Counted from the stretch's first letter, positions 28,367 to 37,734 are shown. The stretch is DNA of 64,000 nt from Larsenimonas rhizosphaerae (GCF_023700005.1 NZ_JAMLJK010000004.1:95402-159401), one strand, 5' to 3'. Program-made: numbers and translations. Notes: generated by a model not told the origin, from the letters alone.

Positions 28367-29086
28367 TCACATGCCGGGCAGCTCGTTGGGACGCAGGTCA
28401 AAGACCAGCACTTCAGCATTATGGCCGTTTTCCAGTGAAAGAACCTGCTCCTCGCGAACGCGTACCCCGTCACCTTCCCCGAGCGCCAGTCCATTCAGGG
28501 TGATGCGTCCACGGGCGACATGGACATAGGCATAACGGTGGGGTGCCAGGGTCAACGTGGCCTGTTCACTGCCATCAAACAGCCCGGCATACACCCGCAC
28601 GTCCTGGCGAATGGCCAGGGCAGGGGCCTCGCCTTCCGGCGAGAGAATCAACTGCAACCGGCCGCGACGCTTCTCAGGGCTGAAGTATTCCTGCTGATAG
28701 CGAGGGGGCTGGCCGATGCGGTTCGGCGTGATCCAGACCTGCAGGAAATGCACGCCGTTTCGAGAGGACGGATTGTACTCACTGTGGGCCACGCCGGTGC
28801 CCGCACTCATCAGCTGCAGGTCTCCCGGTCGAATGACCGCACCATTGCCCAGGGTATCCTGGTGCTCCAGTTCGCCGTTCAGCACCCATGAAAAGATTTC
28901 CATGTCCCGGTGAGGGTGTGTGCCAAACCCCTTGCCGGCCTCTACACGATCATCATTGATGACCAGCAGGTTGGAGAAGCCACGCTCGTTCGGGTCAACG
29001 TAACCGGCAAAGGAGAAGGTGTGATACGAGTTCAGCCAGCCATGGTCGGCGTGACCGCGCTCATCGGCCTTGCGATGGGTCAGCAT
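28367..29086 (-). CDS. Pirin-family protein (bicupin)
   Basis: This 239-residue protein is a pirin: N-terminal cupin with the metal ligands in GTHPHRDMEIFSW and GELEHQDTLG, the signature GDLQLMSAGTGVAHSEYNP, and a second cupin domain after residue 130. Bacterial pirins include quercetin 2,3-dioxygenase-like enzymes and redox-linked regulators; the role here is not determinable. The LysR gene downstream on the same strand may share its transcript. Confidence 0.9.
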   Translation of the reverse strand: MLTHRKADERGHADHGWLNSYHTFSFAGYVDPNERGFSNLLVINDDRVEAGKGFGTHPHRDMEIFSWVLNGELEHQDTLGNGAVIRPGDLQLMSAGTGVAHSEYNPSSRNGVHFLQVWITPNRIGQPPRYQQEYFSPEKRRGRLQLILSPEGEAPALAIRQDVRVYAGLFDGSEQATLTLAPHRYAYVHVARGRITLNGLALGEGDGVRVREEQVLSLENGHNAEVLVFDLRPNELPGM

Positions 29087-29178
29087 GAGGTACTCCCTGA
29101 ATGACAGGTAAGGAAGGCACCATTCTGCGCGCTGGCCTCGACGGGATAAACAGGGTGTAAGCGGTCATACTGTCTCGA

Positions 29179-30096
29179 TCAGGTTGACAATAGGCCCACC
29201 AGCGACAGCACCAGCGGCAGACTGGCGGCGCTCAGCAGGGTCTGCAGGGTGATCAGGCCAGCCATCAGCTGACTGTCCCCGTTCATGGTGCGGGTCAGGG
29301 CGTAGGCCGTGGCGGCGGTGGGCAGGGCGAAAAAGAGCACGACAATAGTGCATTCCATCAGCGGAAGATGGACAAGCCAGGCAGCCAGAAACGCTAATGT
29401 GGGAAACAGCAGAAGGCGCAGGGCACTGTTGGCGCACAGGGGGGCCAGTTCATGGGTCAGTTCCCGGGGTCTGAGCGCCGCGCCGACGCATAATAGCCCC
29501 AGTGGCAGGCTGGCTGCGGCTGTCAGCGATACCAGCCTGTCCGCCCCGAAGCGCAGTTCGATCCCTGAAAAGTTGACCAGTGCGCCGGCCAGGCAGGCCA
29601 GAATCAACGGGTTGGTCAGCAGCGGGCGCATCAGGCGGCGAAGGCTCAGCGAGTTGTCCATGGACAGGGCCACGACCGACAGAATATTGACCAACGGCAC
29701 CAGTACGCCGAGGACCACGGCCGCCAGCCGGAGTCCTTCCTGACCGTACAGGCTGCCTACGGTAGCCAGGCCCAGATAGGTATTGAACCGCAGACAGCCC
29801 TGCACCCAGACACCAAAGCGCGCTGCCTTCCAGCCCTGCTGGCGGCGTGCGATCCAAAGCCCGGCCGTGCCGACCCCCAGCGTCAGCGCTACAGCCGCGA
29901 GCAGGCGAGGCAGGGCGGGATCGCCAAACGGGGCGGTCGATAGATTGGCAAACAACAGGGCGGGAAACAGAACGCGATAGTTCAGGCTGTCTGCACCGGC
30001 CCAGAAGCCATCATCGGGAAACCGGCAAGCCTTCATGACGGCCCCGGCCACAATCAGCGCAAACAGCGGCCATAATGCCGTTAAAAAATCAAACAT
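29179..30096 (-). CDS. AEC-family auxin-efflux-carrier-like transporter
   Basis: This 305-residue membrane protein of the auxin efflux carrier (malate permease-like) family has about ten hydrophobic segments. Family features are RFNTYLGLATVGSLYGQEG near residue 115, and LPTAATAYALTRTMNGDSQL near residue 265. I start at ATG 30096 (MFDFLTALW); the ORF extends further upstream without conserved sequence. No operon partner. Substrates of this family are organic acids or amino acids; the specific one is unknown. Confidence 0.85.
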   Translation of the reverse strand: MFDFLTALWPLFALIVAGAVMKACRFPDDGFWAGADSLNYRVLFPALLFANLSTAPFGDPALPRLLAAVALTLGVGTAGLWIARRQQGWKAARFGVWVQGCLRFNTYLGLATVGSLYGQEGLRLAAVVLGVLVPLVNILSVVALSMDNSLSLRRLMRPLLTNPLILACLAGALVNFSGIELRFGADRLVSLTAAASLPLGLLCVGAALRPRELTHELAPLCANSALRLLLFPTLAFLAAWLVHLPLMECTIVVLFFALPTAATAYALTRTMNGDSQLMAGLITLQTLLSAASLPLVLSLVGLLST

Positions 30097-30208
30097 GAGG
30101 TGCTCCACCAGCCTGTATAACCGCCGGGATGGCATATCACTGCCTGCCCCGACACTTTATGCTGTTATCACACAAAAGCATCAGGTTTGAAATGCAAGGA
30201 ACCCTTTC

Positions 30209-30649
30209 ATGATCTCCTCTCTTTTTCCGGGCTTGGTCGGTGGCGTGCTGATCGGCCTTGCGGTGGTCTGGCTGATGTCATCGCTGGGCCGCATTGCAGG
30301 AATCAGTGACATCGTCGCCGGTCTGTTTCTGGACTCGGGCAGTCGGGATGTTTACTGGCGCATGGCCTTTGTTCTGGGCCTGATCGGCGGTCCGGTGATT
30401 CTCGCCGTGCTGGGCGTCAACGGTAATCTGGTCAGCGGTGCACGCGGGCTGCTGGGCAGCCCGGTAACCGGGCCTTCCACCATGGCCATTGGCGGTCTGC
30501 TGATCGGGCTGGGCACCGGTATTGGCAGTGGCTGTACCAGCGGACACGGTGTCTGCGGGCTGGCACGGCTGTCCTTGCGCTCGCTGGTGGCGATGGCCGT
30601 GTTTCTTGCCGCGGCCATGCTGACCGTGCTCGCCATCTATCACTTGTGA
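30209..30649 (+). CDS. YeeE/YedE-family sulfur transporter, first half
   Basis: This 146-residue membrane protein is one of a pair of short YeeE/YedE (TsuA-like) proteins, with four hydrophobic segments. The conserved cysteine motif GLGTGIGSGCTSGHGVCGLA near residue 107 is intact; such cysteines pass thiosulfate or a sulfur atom across the inner membrane in the family. Its partner begins eight bases after the stop, so the two probably assemble into one transporter. Confidence 0.85.
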   Translation: MISSLFPGLVGGVLIGLAVVWLMSSLGRIAGISDIVAGLFLDSGSRDVYWRMAFVLGLIGGPVILAVLGVNGNLVSGARGLLGSPVTGPSTMAIGGLLIGLGTGIGSGCTSGHGVCGLARLSLRSLVAMAVFLAAAMLTVLAIYHL

Positions 30650-30656
30650 GGTATCC

Positions 30657-31088
30657 ATGTTCAACAAACTGATCATGAAACCGCTGGCGGGCCTGATTGC
30701 CGGGTTGCTGTTCAGCATGGGGCTGGCCCTCAGCGGCATGACTGACCCGCGCCGCGTGCTGGCCTTTCTGGATGTGGCCGGCCGCTGGGATCCGACGTTG
30801 CTGGTGGTGTTCGGCAGTGCAGTACTGACTACCTTCATCGGGTATCGGCTGGTCTGGCGACAGGATGGCCCGCTGCTGACCTCCCGGTTCCAGTTGCCTG
30901 CGTTGACGGGGATCGATCGTCGTCTGATCGGTGGCGCTGCCCTGTTCGGCGTGGGCTGCGGAATGGTGGGGTATGTGCCGGGCTCTGCGATGGCTTCCAT
31001 GGGCGGGGGGTACATGTCTGTCTGGCTGATGCTGGCGTTCATGGTGCTCGGCTGGTGCCTGACCCGGCGCAAGCCCTCCCGGCCCTGA
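30657..31088 (+). CDS. YeeE/YedE-family sulfur transporter, second half
   Basis: This 143-residue partner has four hydrophobic segments and the family block ALSGMTDPRRVLAFLDVAGRWDPTL near the N-terminus. In the C-terminal motif, where relatives usually carry a cysteine before Pro-Gly, this protein reads GVGCGMVGYVPGSAMA: the expected position holds valine, and a cysteine appears a few residues earlier instead. AGG lies shortly before the ATG. It is co-transcribed with the preceding half. Confidence 0.82.
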   Translation: MFNKLIMKPLAGLIAGLLFSMGLALSGMTDPRRVLAFLDVAGRWDPTLLVVFGSAVLTTFIGYRLVWRQDGPLLTSRFQLPALTGIDRRLIGGAALFGVGCGMVGYVPGSAMASMGGGYMSVWLMLAFMVLGWCLTRRKPSRP

Positions 31089-31881
31089 AAGACTGCTGCG
31101 GCGTCGCCTCCCTCCCTTTCAGGCACGCCGCGGTGAAGTGGTTGACCCGGCCTCGAACCTTGCAGGCGTTCGTTACACGGCCTGGCGTACTCTCCCTCGT
31201 GCATTGCCTGCGGCGGTCACATATCGGTTTGCGACGGGTATGACCAAGGTATATTGCTGTCCTGACACCTGAACAAGGTCTGCTCAAGTAGCGTTGACCG
31301 ACCCTCCGGCCTCAATTCAAGTCACTGTATTTAAAGCATCATTCAATTCGAGAAAAGGACCGGCGGCGTGTTTCATGGCAAGAGAAGGGTGCATACGGCG
31401 CAATACCGGGGGTGTCATCAGGCGCTTTGCCTGAGGATGATCTGAAATAACAAGGTGTTACTCTCGAAACTTGACGTTATTATCACGCTGTGGTCCAACG
31501 TCGACGAAGCCCGTGACGACAACGCGTGATGCCGGCGCCATCACCGTTCGATGCAATTGCCTGTGTCATGCATCATGGTGTGTTCATGCCGCCGGCAATC
31601 GCTGGCCCGGCCATCGTCCCGGTACATCAGTATCAATGTTTTCGAAATGAATACGATAATCAGTGATAGTGACCCCGTGCCGGTGGAGCCATCGAGCAGC
31701 GATGCTGTGCCATTTCCCACAACAAGGAGGAGTCCTGATCATTTCGACGCGGAGCCGGGGTAACGGACAGGTTCCGGTCTGCACATCAGGTGGGTGTATC
31801 AGCCTTCGTATGCCGCCGAATGTGTTTAAAGAAGCGATAGAGTGTCGATGTCATAAAATTTACAACAAAGGCTAAAACTGT
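31089..31881. other. 793-base gap without a supportable gene
   Basis: Short frames on both strands here lack ribosome sites, conserved content or normal codon use. A GCGGCGT/ACGCCGC inverted repeat lies at 31098-31131 just after the YeeE pair but has no T-run. The last 120 bases turn AT-richer ahead of the BCCT transporter and probably hold its promoter. The unusual length fits a complex, possibly osmotically controlled, upstream region. Confidence 0.4.
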
Positions 31882-33573
31882 ATGACAAAACCACAGGAAC
31901 CGAAAAACCCTTCTGACGGCGATAAGCCGGCAGGCGAGGGAATCCGTCGACCCGACGGCCCCACGGCTCTGATTGACACGGATTACGTGATCGGTCAGGA
32001 CAATATTTCGACCCGCGCCATGGGCCTTGATCTGGACCTTCACGGCAAGGTGTTTACCATCTCGGCGCTGGTGATACTGGTCTTTGTTTTCCTCACCCTT
32101 GCCCTGCAGAACCAGGTTGAACCGATCTTCAATGGCGTGCGTGACTGGCTGACCGGCAATCTCACCTGGGTCTTTCTGAGTGGCGCCAACATTTTCGTGC
32201 TGGTCTGTCTGGGGCTTATCTTTTCTCCGCTGGGCCGGGTACGTATCGGCGGGCCGGGTGCCAAGCCGGATTACACGTATTTCGGCTGGTTCGCGATGCT
32301 GTTTGCCGCCGGCATGGGGATCGGTCTTGTGTTCTACGGCGTTGCCGAGCCGATGACGCACTTCGGCACCTCGCTGGCAGGCACCACTACCGGGCCGGAC
32401 GGTGTGCGTACCGACTGGGCGCCTCTGAACGGCGCTGCCGGTGATGAAGCCGGTGCAATGTCACTGGGCATGGCGGCTACCATCTTTCACTGGGGTCTTC
32501 ACCCGTGGGCTGCCTACAGCCTCGTCGGTCTGGCGCTGGCCATCTTTGCCTACAACAAGGGCCTTCCGCTGACCATCCGTTCCGTGTTCTATCCGATTCT
32601 GGGCGAGCGCGTCTGGGGCTGGCCGGGCCACTGCATCGATATCCTGGCGGTCTTTTCGACGCTCTTTGGTCTGGCTACCTCTCTGGGGCTAGGTGCTTCT
32701 CAGGCCTCGGCCGGATTGCACTACCTGTTCGGTATTCCCAACACCAACGTCACCATGACGCTGTTGATCGTTGCCATCACCATCGTGGCTCTGGTCTCCG
32801 TACTGTCCGGTCTGGACAAGGGTGTTCAACGGCTGTCGATGATCAACATGGTAATGGCGTTCCTGTTGCTGGGCTTCATCATTGTGGTTGGCCCGACGAT
32901 GATGATCGCCACCGACTTCTTTACCAATATTGGCTCCTACCTGCACTACCTGCCGGCGCTGTCGATGCCGTTCGGTCGTGAAGACGCCAACTTCAGCCAG
33001 GGCTGGACTGCGTTCTACTGGGCATGGTGGATTTCCTGGTCTCCGTTCGTGGGCATGTTCATCGCGCGGGTCAGCCGCGGTCGTACGGTTCGCGAGTTCC
33101 TGCTGTCCGTCCTGCTGGTGCCGACACTGGTCTCTGTACTGTGGATGACGGCCTTTGGTGAAACCGCCATTCATCAGCAGATCGCGTCAGGCTTCCAGGG
33201 CGTCCAGGACGCTGCACTGGAGCTGAAGCTCTTTGCCATGCTGGGACAGATGCCGCTGGCCACCATTACTTCGGTTCTGGGCATCATTCTGGTCATCGTG
33301 TTCTTTGTTACCTCCTCGGACTCCGGGTCACTGGTAATCGACTCCATCACTGCCGGTGGCAAGGTCGATGCACCGACCACGCAGCGTGTGTTCTGGTGTC
33401 TGATCGAGGGGGCCATTGCCATAGCACTGTTGCTGGGTGGAGGGCTTGGCGCGCTTCAGGCCGCTGCCGTATCGACGGGACTGCCCTTTACCATCGTGCT
33501 GCTGGTCGGGTGTTACGCGCTCGTGAAGGGGCTTATGTCAGAGCCTCGACCCAGCAAGAAGGCCAAGGCCTGA
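31882..33573 (+). CDS. BCCT-family betaine/choline/carnitine transporter
   Basis: This 563-residue secondary transporter takes up quaternary ammonium osmolytes. It has a hydrophilic N-terminal tail of about 50 residues and 12 hydrophobic segments; family signatures are GMGIGLVFYGVAEPM near residue 140, FHWGLHPWAAY, and the tryptophan-rich FYWAWWISWSPFVGMFIARV near residue 375. The C-terminal tail is short and basic (PRPSKKAKA). AAAGG lies before the ATG. A single-gene unit ending in a strong terminator, consistent with salt-stress uptake of compatible solutes. Confidence 0.93.
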   Translation: MTKPQEPKNPSDGDKPAGEGIRRPDGPTALIDTDYVIGQDNISTRAMGLDLDLHGKVFTISALVILVFVFLTLALQNQVEPIFNGVRDWLTGNLTWVFLSGANIFVLVCLGLIFSPLGRVRIGGPGAKPDYTYFGWFAMLFAAGMGIGLVFYGVAEPMTHFGTSLAGTTTGPDGVRTDWAPLNGAAGDEAGAMSLGMAATIFHWGLHPWAAYSLVGLALAIFAYNKGLPLTIRSVFYPILGERVWGWPGHCIDILAVFSTLFGLATSLGLGASQASAGLHYLFGIPNTNVTMTLLIVAITIVALVSVLSGLDKGVQRLSMINMVMAFLLLGFIIVVGPTMMIATDFFTNIGSYLHYLPALSMPFGREDANFSQGWTAFYWAWWISWSPFVGMFIARVSRGRTVREFLLSVLLVPTLVSVLWMTAFGETAIHQQIASGFQGVQDAALELKLFAMLGQMPLATITSVLGIILVIVFFVTSSDSGSLVIDSITAGGKVDAPTTQRVFWCLIEGAIAIALLLGGGLGALQAAAVSTGLPFTIVLLVGCYALVKGLMSEPRPSKKAKA

Positions 33574-33591
33574 TATTGGTCAGCAGTAATG

Positions 33592-33618
33592 AAAGCCGGC
33601 GCTTGCGCCGGCTTTTTT
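33592..33618 (+). terminator. Rho-independent terminator after the BCCT gene
   Basis: AAAGCCGGCGC (33592-33602) and GCGCCGGCTTT (33605-33615) form an 11-bp GC-rich stem followed by further T residues. A tandem 14-base repeat (TGTCGGTACAACAA then TGTCGATACAACAG, 33621-33648) follows directly. Confidence 0.9.
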
Positions 33619-33709
33619 CATGTCGGTACAACAATGTCGATACAACAGGGTGGGGCAGGGATCGGCTACTTCGACGGCCTGCAGCCGGCTTGCCCGGTAG
33701 TGGAAGACA

Positions 33710-34705
33710 TTACAGAGGGCCGCGCGATGACGGCGCACCGTCCACCCCGGAGATCATCAATGCAATGCCCAGCATCAGGATAACAAGGCCGCCGGCGAGT
33801 GCTGCCGTGTGACCGGCCAGACCCGGCCAGGGGGAGGACACCGCCTTGAACAGGCGTTGAACATGACCACGGGCCATGACGGCAAGGCTCGCCAGGCTGG
33901 CAGTGGTCAGGGCTGTTCCTGCCGACATGGCCAGTACGGCGAGCACGCCGGGCCACCAGTGCCCCAGCATGGCTGAAACCCCCAGCAGCATGATGGCACC
34001 ACTGCATGGGCGCAGCCCGATGGCGAATACCGCCACAAGCTGACTTCGCCAGCCAGTACCGGCAGCCACCGGGTCAATGTGATGTGTCTTCCCGCACCCG
34101 CAATCCGTTGGAGACGCTGCCGGCCCTCTTGATATGAGGGGGCGTGCAGTCGGCTGATACTGCATCAATGGCGCCCGGGATGGTGCGGCGGGCCATGCTG
34201 CGCGTATCTTGTGGGCAGCGTTATACACCAGCCAGCCCCCGAGCAGGGCAACCAGCCCGAAACTGGCCTGTTCCAGATAGACCGTGCCGGCCATGCTGTC
34301 GCGGGTCAGCCAGCCCAGCACGCCCACGAGCAGGCCGGTGAGCGCAATGGCTACCACGCCCTGCAGCAGGGCAGCGGCACTGGAAAGCCAAAGCCCTCGG
34401 CGCAGCGCGGTGGGGTGAGTGAGCAGGTACGTGGTAATGACCGCCTTGCCATGGCCCGGGCCCAGGGCGTGAAATACGCCATATCCGAACCCCAGAAGCA
34501 TCAGTAGCGCTGCTGTTTGCGGGCCTTCCTGTTGATCGTAATTCACCATGCCCAGTGAAAGATTGCGCTGAAAGTGGTGCTGCCATTCCCGTACCTGTTG
34601 TGTCAGATCGGCAAGGGCTGAATCCGTACCGGAATACAGGGAGAGTCCCACTGCCAGTAATACGGCGAGTACGGTAACCGCGATCGGGATCAGGCGCCTG
34701 GACAT
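33710..34705 (-). CDS. NicO-family nickel/cobalt (metal) transporter
   Basis: This 331-residue membrane protein of the NicO/RcnA-like family shows the metal motif LGFGYGVFHALGPGHGKAVI near residue 75 (H-x5-H type) and a second motif GLRPCSGAIMLL near residue 235, joined by a loop with cysteines and histidines (DCGCGKTHHID). It begins 16 bases inside the 3' end of the DUF1007 gene, a pairing common in gammaproteobacteria. Direction of transport and metal are uncertain; some such pairs are linked to zinc control. Confidence 0.85.
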   Translation of the reverse strand: MSRRLIPIAVTVLAVLLAVGLSLYSGTDSALADLTQQVREWQHHFQRNLSLGMVNYDQQEGPQTAALLMLLGFGYGVFHALGPGHGKAVITTYLLTHPTALRRGLWLSSAAALLQGVVAIALTGLLVGVLGWLTRDSMAGTVYLEQASFGLVALLGGWLVYNAAHKIRAAWPAAPSRAPLMQYQPTARPLISRGPAASPTDCGCGKTHHIDPVAAGTGWRSQLVAVFAIGLRPCSGAIMLLGVSAMLGHWWPGVLAVLAMSAGTALTTASLASLAVMARGHVQRLFKAVSSPWPGLAGHTAALAGGLVILMLGIALMISGVDGAPSSRGPL

Positions 34706-35349
34706 TCAAGTATCCCCGTATCCGCCAGACGCTGGCCGATCCCCGCGGGCGCCTCGCCGTTGATGTCGATCGCAGACAGTTCTTCCACCAGCCCGGGCGC
34801 GGCGGTGGCATGGGCAATGGTTGTGCTGCAGCCTTCAGGCGGATTGGTCAGCGTGATGGGCGCCTTGGCTTTTTTGTCATAAAGAAATTCGATGTAGTAG
34901 GTATCGTCGTAGACCTTCCAGCGAAGGGGCTGATGATCCACCTTCACTGGTGTTTTCAGCGGCAGTGTGAAGGTGTATTGAACGCGCTTGCCGCGAAGGG
35001 TCGTTGCGTAGGCAGTGATGGGCCCCACGGCCAGCTCCCTGCCGCCCTGGTAGACATGAGTAAGATAATGCTGCCGTTCAAGGTTGGCGGTAATGTCGCT
35101 TCCCAGCTTGTCCATGGCCTGGCCCATGGTGATGTGCTCCTCGCGGGACAGCTCTTCCAGCAGTGTCAGGCTGTACATCGGGTCCAGTACCCAGACCTGT
35201 TTCAGCGCGGTGGCACGCTGGTGGTCGTCAAACTCCACCGTGACCTGATAATCCACCCAGCCATGCGGGTGAGCCTGAGCCGTTGCGGGCATCAGCACCG
35301 GCAGTACGGCACTGAGTGTGACTACCAGAAACCAGACAATAGTGTTCAA
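34690..35349 (-). CDS. DUF1007-family periplasmic protein
   Basis: This 219-residue exported protein has a signal peptide ending in TAQAHPHGW, then the DUF1007 blocks HPHGWVDYQVTVEFDDHQ and WVLDPMYSLTLLEEL. The histidines just after the cleavage site suggest metal binding. I start at TTG 35349, where GGAG is five bases upstream; the next upstream candidate is a GTG at 35355 that overlaps this ribosome site. The downstream NicO gene overlaps it, so it is probably the periplasmic partner of that transporter. Confidence 0.82.
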   Translation of the reverse strand: MNTIVWFLVVTLSAVLPVLMPATAQAHPHGWVDYQVTVEFDDHQRATALKQVWVLDPMYSLTLLEELSREEHITMGQAMDKLGSDITANLERQHYLTHVYQGGRELAVGPITAYATTLRGKRVQYTFTLPLKTPVKVDHQPLRWKVYDDTYYIEFLYDKKAKAPITLTNPPEGCSTTIAHATAAPGLVEELSAIDINGEAPAGIGQRLADTGILECPGA

Positions 35350-35528
35350 GGGCACTCCACGGCAGGGCGAACGTGAATTGAAATGTACCGCTCGGCCTTC
35401 CGTACTGGCAAGACACGCCGTGAAGTATCCCGGCGCGGGTCGGAGCCGAGTCCTGTTGCCGGGCCGGGTGACAGGCGATTGATCTTCATTGTCTCGCCCT
35501 GCGAGACGCATTGCGGCAAGTGTCTCCT

Positions 35529-35559
35529 TATACTGGATTTGAAATCGCTGATTTGATCC
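35529..35559. promoter_or_regulatory. -10 element and palindrome before the IclR gene
   Basis: TATACT (35530-35534 region) is followed at once by the imperfect palindrome GGATTTGAAATC-gct-GATTTGATCC (35535-35559), whose core AAATCGCTGATTT is perfect. It lies 10 bases upstream of the IclR start, the usual place for autoregulation. The -35 box is unclear. Confidence 0.4.
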
Positions 35560-35569
35560 GGTGGGAGCC

Positions 35570-36379
35570 ATGACCGTGCCAACCTCTGCCATTCGCGCCG
35601 ATAGTGCGCTGCCCTCGACCCTGCGCCATGTCATTGCCCTGTTGCGGGTGACCTCCCGGTGTGGCGTCCGTGGTGCCGGTATCGAGGATTACCTCGAAGG
35701 CACGGAGCTGAGCCGGCCAACCGTGTACCGGCTGCTCAAGGGGCTGCGCGAAGAGGGCTTTCTGAGGCATTCGCCGGTGCGCCATCGTTACCTGCTGGGC
35801 TACGAGCTGCTCGCGCTGGGGGCTGAAGCCGGCAATGGCGGCAACCTTCGTGAGCTGGCCCGGCCACATCTCTTCTCACTGGCACAGCAGTTTGGTGGCA
35901 GCTTTTATCTTTTCGCCCTGGATGGGGCCCATGCGGTCTGCCTCGATGTGCAAAACGGCGCCTGCGCCGTGGGCAGTTTTGCAGGCACCATGGGTGGACG
36001 GGTACCACTGGGGGCGGGGCAGGCCTCCGTGGCCCTGTTGAGCACCCTGGACCCTGCCGCACGGGCGCTGGTGCTCAAACAGCATCAGGCCCGTCTTTGC
36101 GGTGAATATCACATCGACATCTCGCGTATCGAGCAGGCAGTGGCCGACGTTCATCATGCCGGGTTCACCCGGGGCGTTGAAGGCGCCAGTCTGCCGGAGT
36201 TTGCAGGCGTTGCCGTCACCATCGCGGACCCTTCCGGGCGCAGTCCGACCGCGCTGAGTTGCTCCATGCTCAAGTCACAGCTGAGTGAGGCTCGCGAAGC
36301 AGAGGTCATCCTGGCATTGCAGGACGCTGCAGGCCGAATGGCGCAGCAGATTCACGGCCTGCTGGAGCCGGTGTCATGA
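35570..36379 (+). CDS. IclR-family transcriptional regulator
   Basis: This 269-residue protein has an N-terminal winged helix (LEGTELSRPTVYRLLKGLRE near residue 45) and the IclR GAF-like effector domain (VPLGAGQASVALLSTLDPAA, GFTRGVEGASLPEFAGVAVT). I use the ATG at 35570; an upstream GTG at 35561 is also possible. It overlaps the amine-oxidase gene by ATGA, so regulator and enzyme share an operon and the effector may be a substrate or product of that enzyme. Confidence 0.88.
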   Translation: MTVPTSAIRADSALPSTLRHVIALLRVTSRCGVRGAGIEDYLEGTELSRPTVYRLLKGLREEGFLRHSPVRHRYLLGYELLALGAEAGNGGNLRELARPHLFSLAQQFGGSFYLFALDGAHAVCLDVQNGACAVGSFAGTMGGRVPLGAGQASVALLSTLDPAARALVLKQHQARLCGEYHIDISRIEQAVADVHHAGFTRGVEGASLPEFAGVAVTIADPSGRSPTALSCSMLKSQLSEAREAEVILALQDAAGRMAQQIHGLLEPVS

Positions 36380-37659
36380 GGCCCTTTCCATTGCACCAGC
36401 GCCCGAGCGGCTGGCAGAGCCAGTTGCCTGAACGCACGCCGCATCCTCCCCTGAAGGGCAGCCACCGTGCCGAGGTGGTGATCATTGGCGCAGGCTATAC
36501 CGGTGTGGCGTGTGCCCGTGCCTGGCAGGCACTCCGGCCGGATGCGCGGGTAGTGATGCTGGATGCCGAGGCGGTGGGAGACGGCAGCCCGGGCCGTAAT
36601 TCCGGATTCATGCTGGAGATCGCGCTGGCCAACGATGTGGACGATTCGGCACTGGCCGGCATGCGCCGCATGAACGATCTGAGCCGTCAGGCGATGGACA
36701 GCCTGCGCCAGGCCGTCGCGGATCACGGTATCGAGTGCGGACTGGCCCGTACCGGCACCTATCGCGCCGCCCGGGGGCCGAAAGGACTGGCCTCGATCGA
36801 GGCCTATCGCCGGTTTCTGACGGCCTCCGGCCTTGCCTTTGAATCCCTGGAACAGGGGGCGCTGGCGGAGCGCCTCGGCACGACGTATTACGCAAAAGGC
36901 CTGTATTCCCCGGACTGCTGGCTCGTTCAGCCGGCGGCCCTGATTCGTGGGCTGGTGGATGCCCTGCCGGCGGGCATTACCTGTTTCGAGCATACGCCCG
37001 CGCGCACCGTCGAGCGGGATGGGGGGCACTGGCGCGTACAGACGCCCGAGGGCGAGCTCACGTCCCCACATGTGGTGCTGGCCAATAACGCCTTTTCCCG
37101 TGCGCTGGGCGCAGATGGCTCCCGGCTGGCCACCATCTATACCTATGCAGCGTTGACGCCACCGCTGGCCGACGCGCTGCGTGACCAAACCGGCGGCCAT
37201 GAGTGGGGGCTGCTGCCGGCCCACCGGCTGGGCTGCACCCTGCGTACGACGGCAGACCACCGGATGATGATTCGTTCGTTCTACAGTCTGGAGCGCGAGC
37301 AGGACAACGCCCGCATCGCCGCGCAACTGCACGCGCGGCTGACCGCCCGCTTTCCAGCACTGGGGGATACCCCGTTTGATACGGTCTGGGGCGGTACCAC
37401 CGGCCTGACCTACAACGGCGCACCGCTGTGGGGAGCGATTGCCCCCGGGCTTCATGTCTCTGCCGGCTGCAATGGCGGGGGCATCGTGAAGGGCACCCTG
37501 CTGGGTGAGGCACTGGCCCACCAGGCGCTGGGTGTTCCGTGTGCGGATATTCATGGCCTGTTCGGCACACCGTCATGGATGCCGCCGGCACCGCTTCGCC
37601 GGCTTGGCTTTGAAGCCATCAGCCTGAAGGAGCGCTACAAAGGGCGCCACGAGGCCTGA
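36376..37659 (+). CDS. FAD-dependent amine/amino-acid oxidoreductase (DAO family)
   Basis: This 427-residue flavoprotein resembles PuuB/OrdL-type oxidases. The FAD fold is EVVIIGAGYTGVACARAW near residue 36, followed by the GDGSPGRNSGFML block near residue 72 (usual in this group as GxSGRNGG); the C-terminal FAD contact is SAGCNGGGIVKGTLLGEALA. The expected substrate is a secondary amine or gamma-glutamylated polyamine, but no other polyamine genes are nearby. Co-transcribed with the IclR gene; the NhaC-type antiporter follows 75 bases later. Confidence 0.83.
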   Translation: MRPFPLHQRPSGWQSQLPERTPHPPLKGSHRAEVVIIGAGYTGVACARAWQALRPDARVVMLDAEAVGDGSPGRNSGFMLEIALANDVDDSALAGMRRMNDLSRQAMDSLRQAVADHGIECGLARTGTYRAARGPKGLASIEAYRRFLTASGLAFESLEQGALAERLGTTYYAKGLYSPDCWLVQPAALIRGLVDALPAGITCFEHTPARTVERDGGHWRVQTPEGELTSPHVVLANNAFSRALGADGSRLATIYTYAALTPPLADALRDQTGGHEWGLLPAHRLGCTLRTTADHRMMIRSFYSLEREQDNARIAAQLHARLTARFPALGDTPFDTVWGGTTGLTYNGAPLWGAIAPGLHVSAGCNGGGIVKGTLLGEALAHQALGVPCADIHGLFGTPSWMPPAPLRRLGFEAISLKERYKGRHEA

Positions 37660-37734
37660 TCCGCGATTGACCCCGCGTGGCCTGGCCACGCACACCACTC
37701 ATCCCGAGGCTTACAACAACCACAAGGACGCTTC

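Noticed and set aside
31551..31763. 70-residue plus-strand frame in the gap before the BCCT gene
   Set aside because: Unconvincing composition and no ribosome site; the opposite-strand frames are equally long.
36352..37554. 400-residue minus-strand frame opposite the DAO-family oxidase
   Set aside because: Antisense shadow of a well-supported flavoprotein; no recognisable motif.
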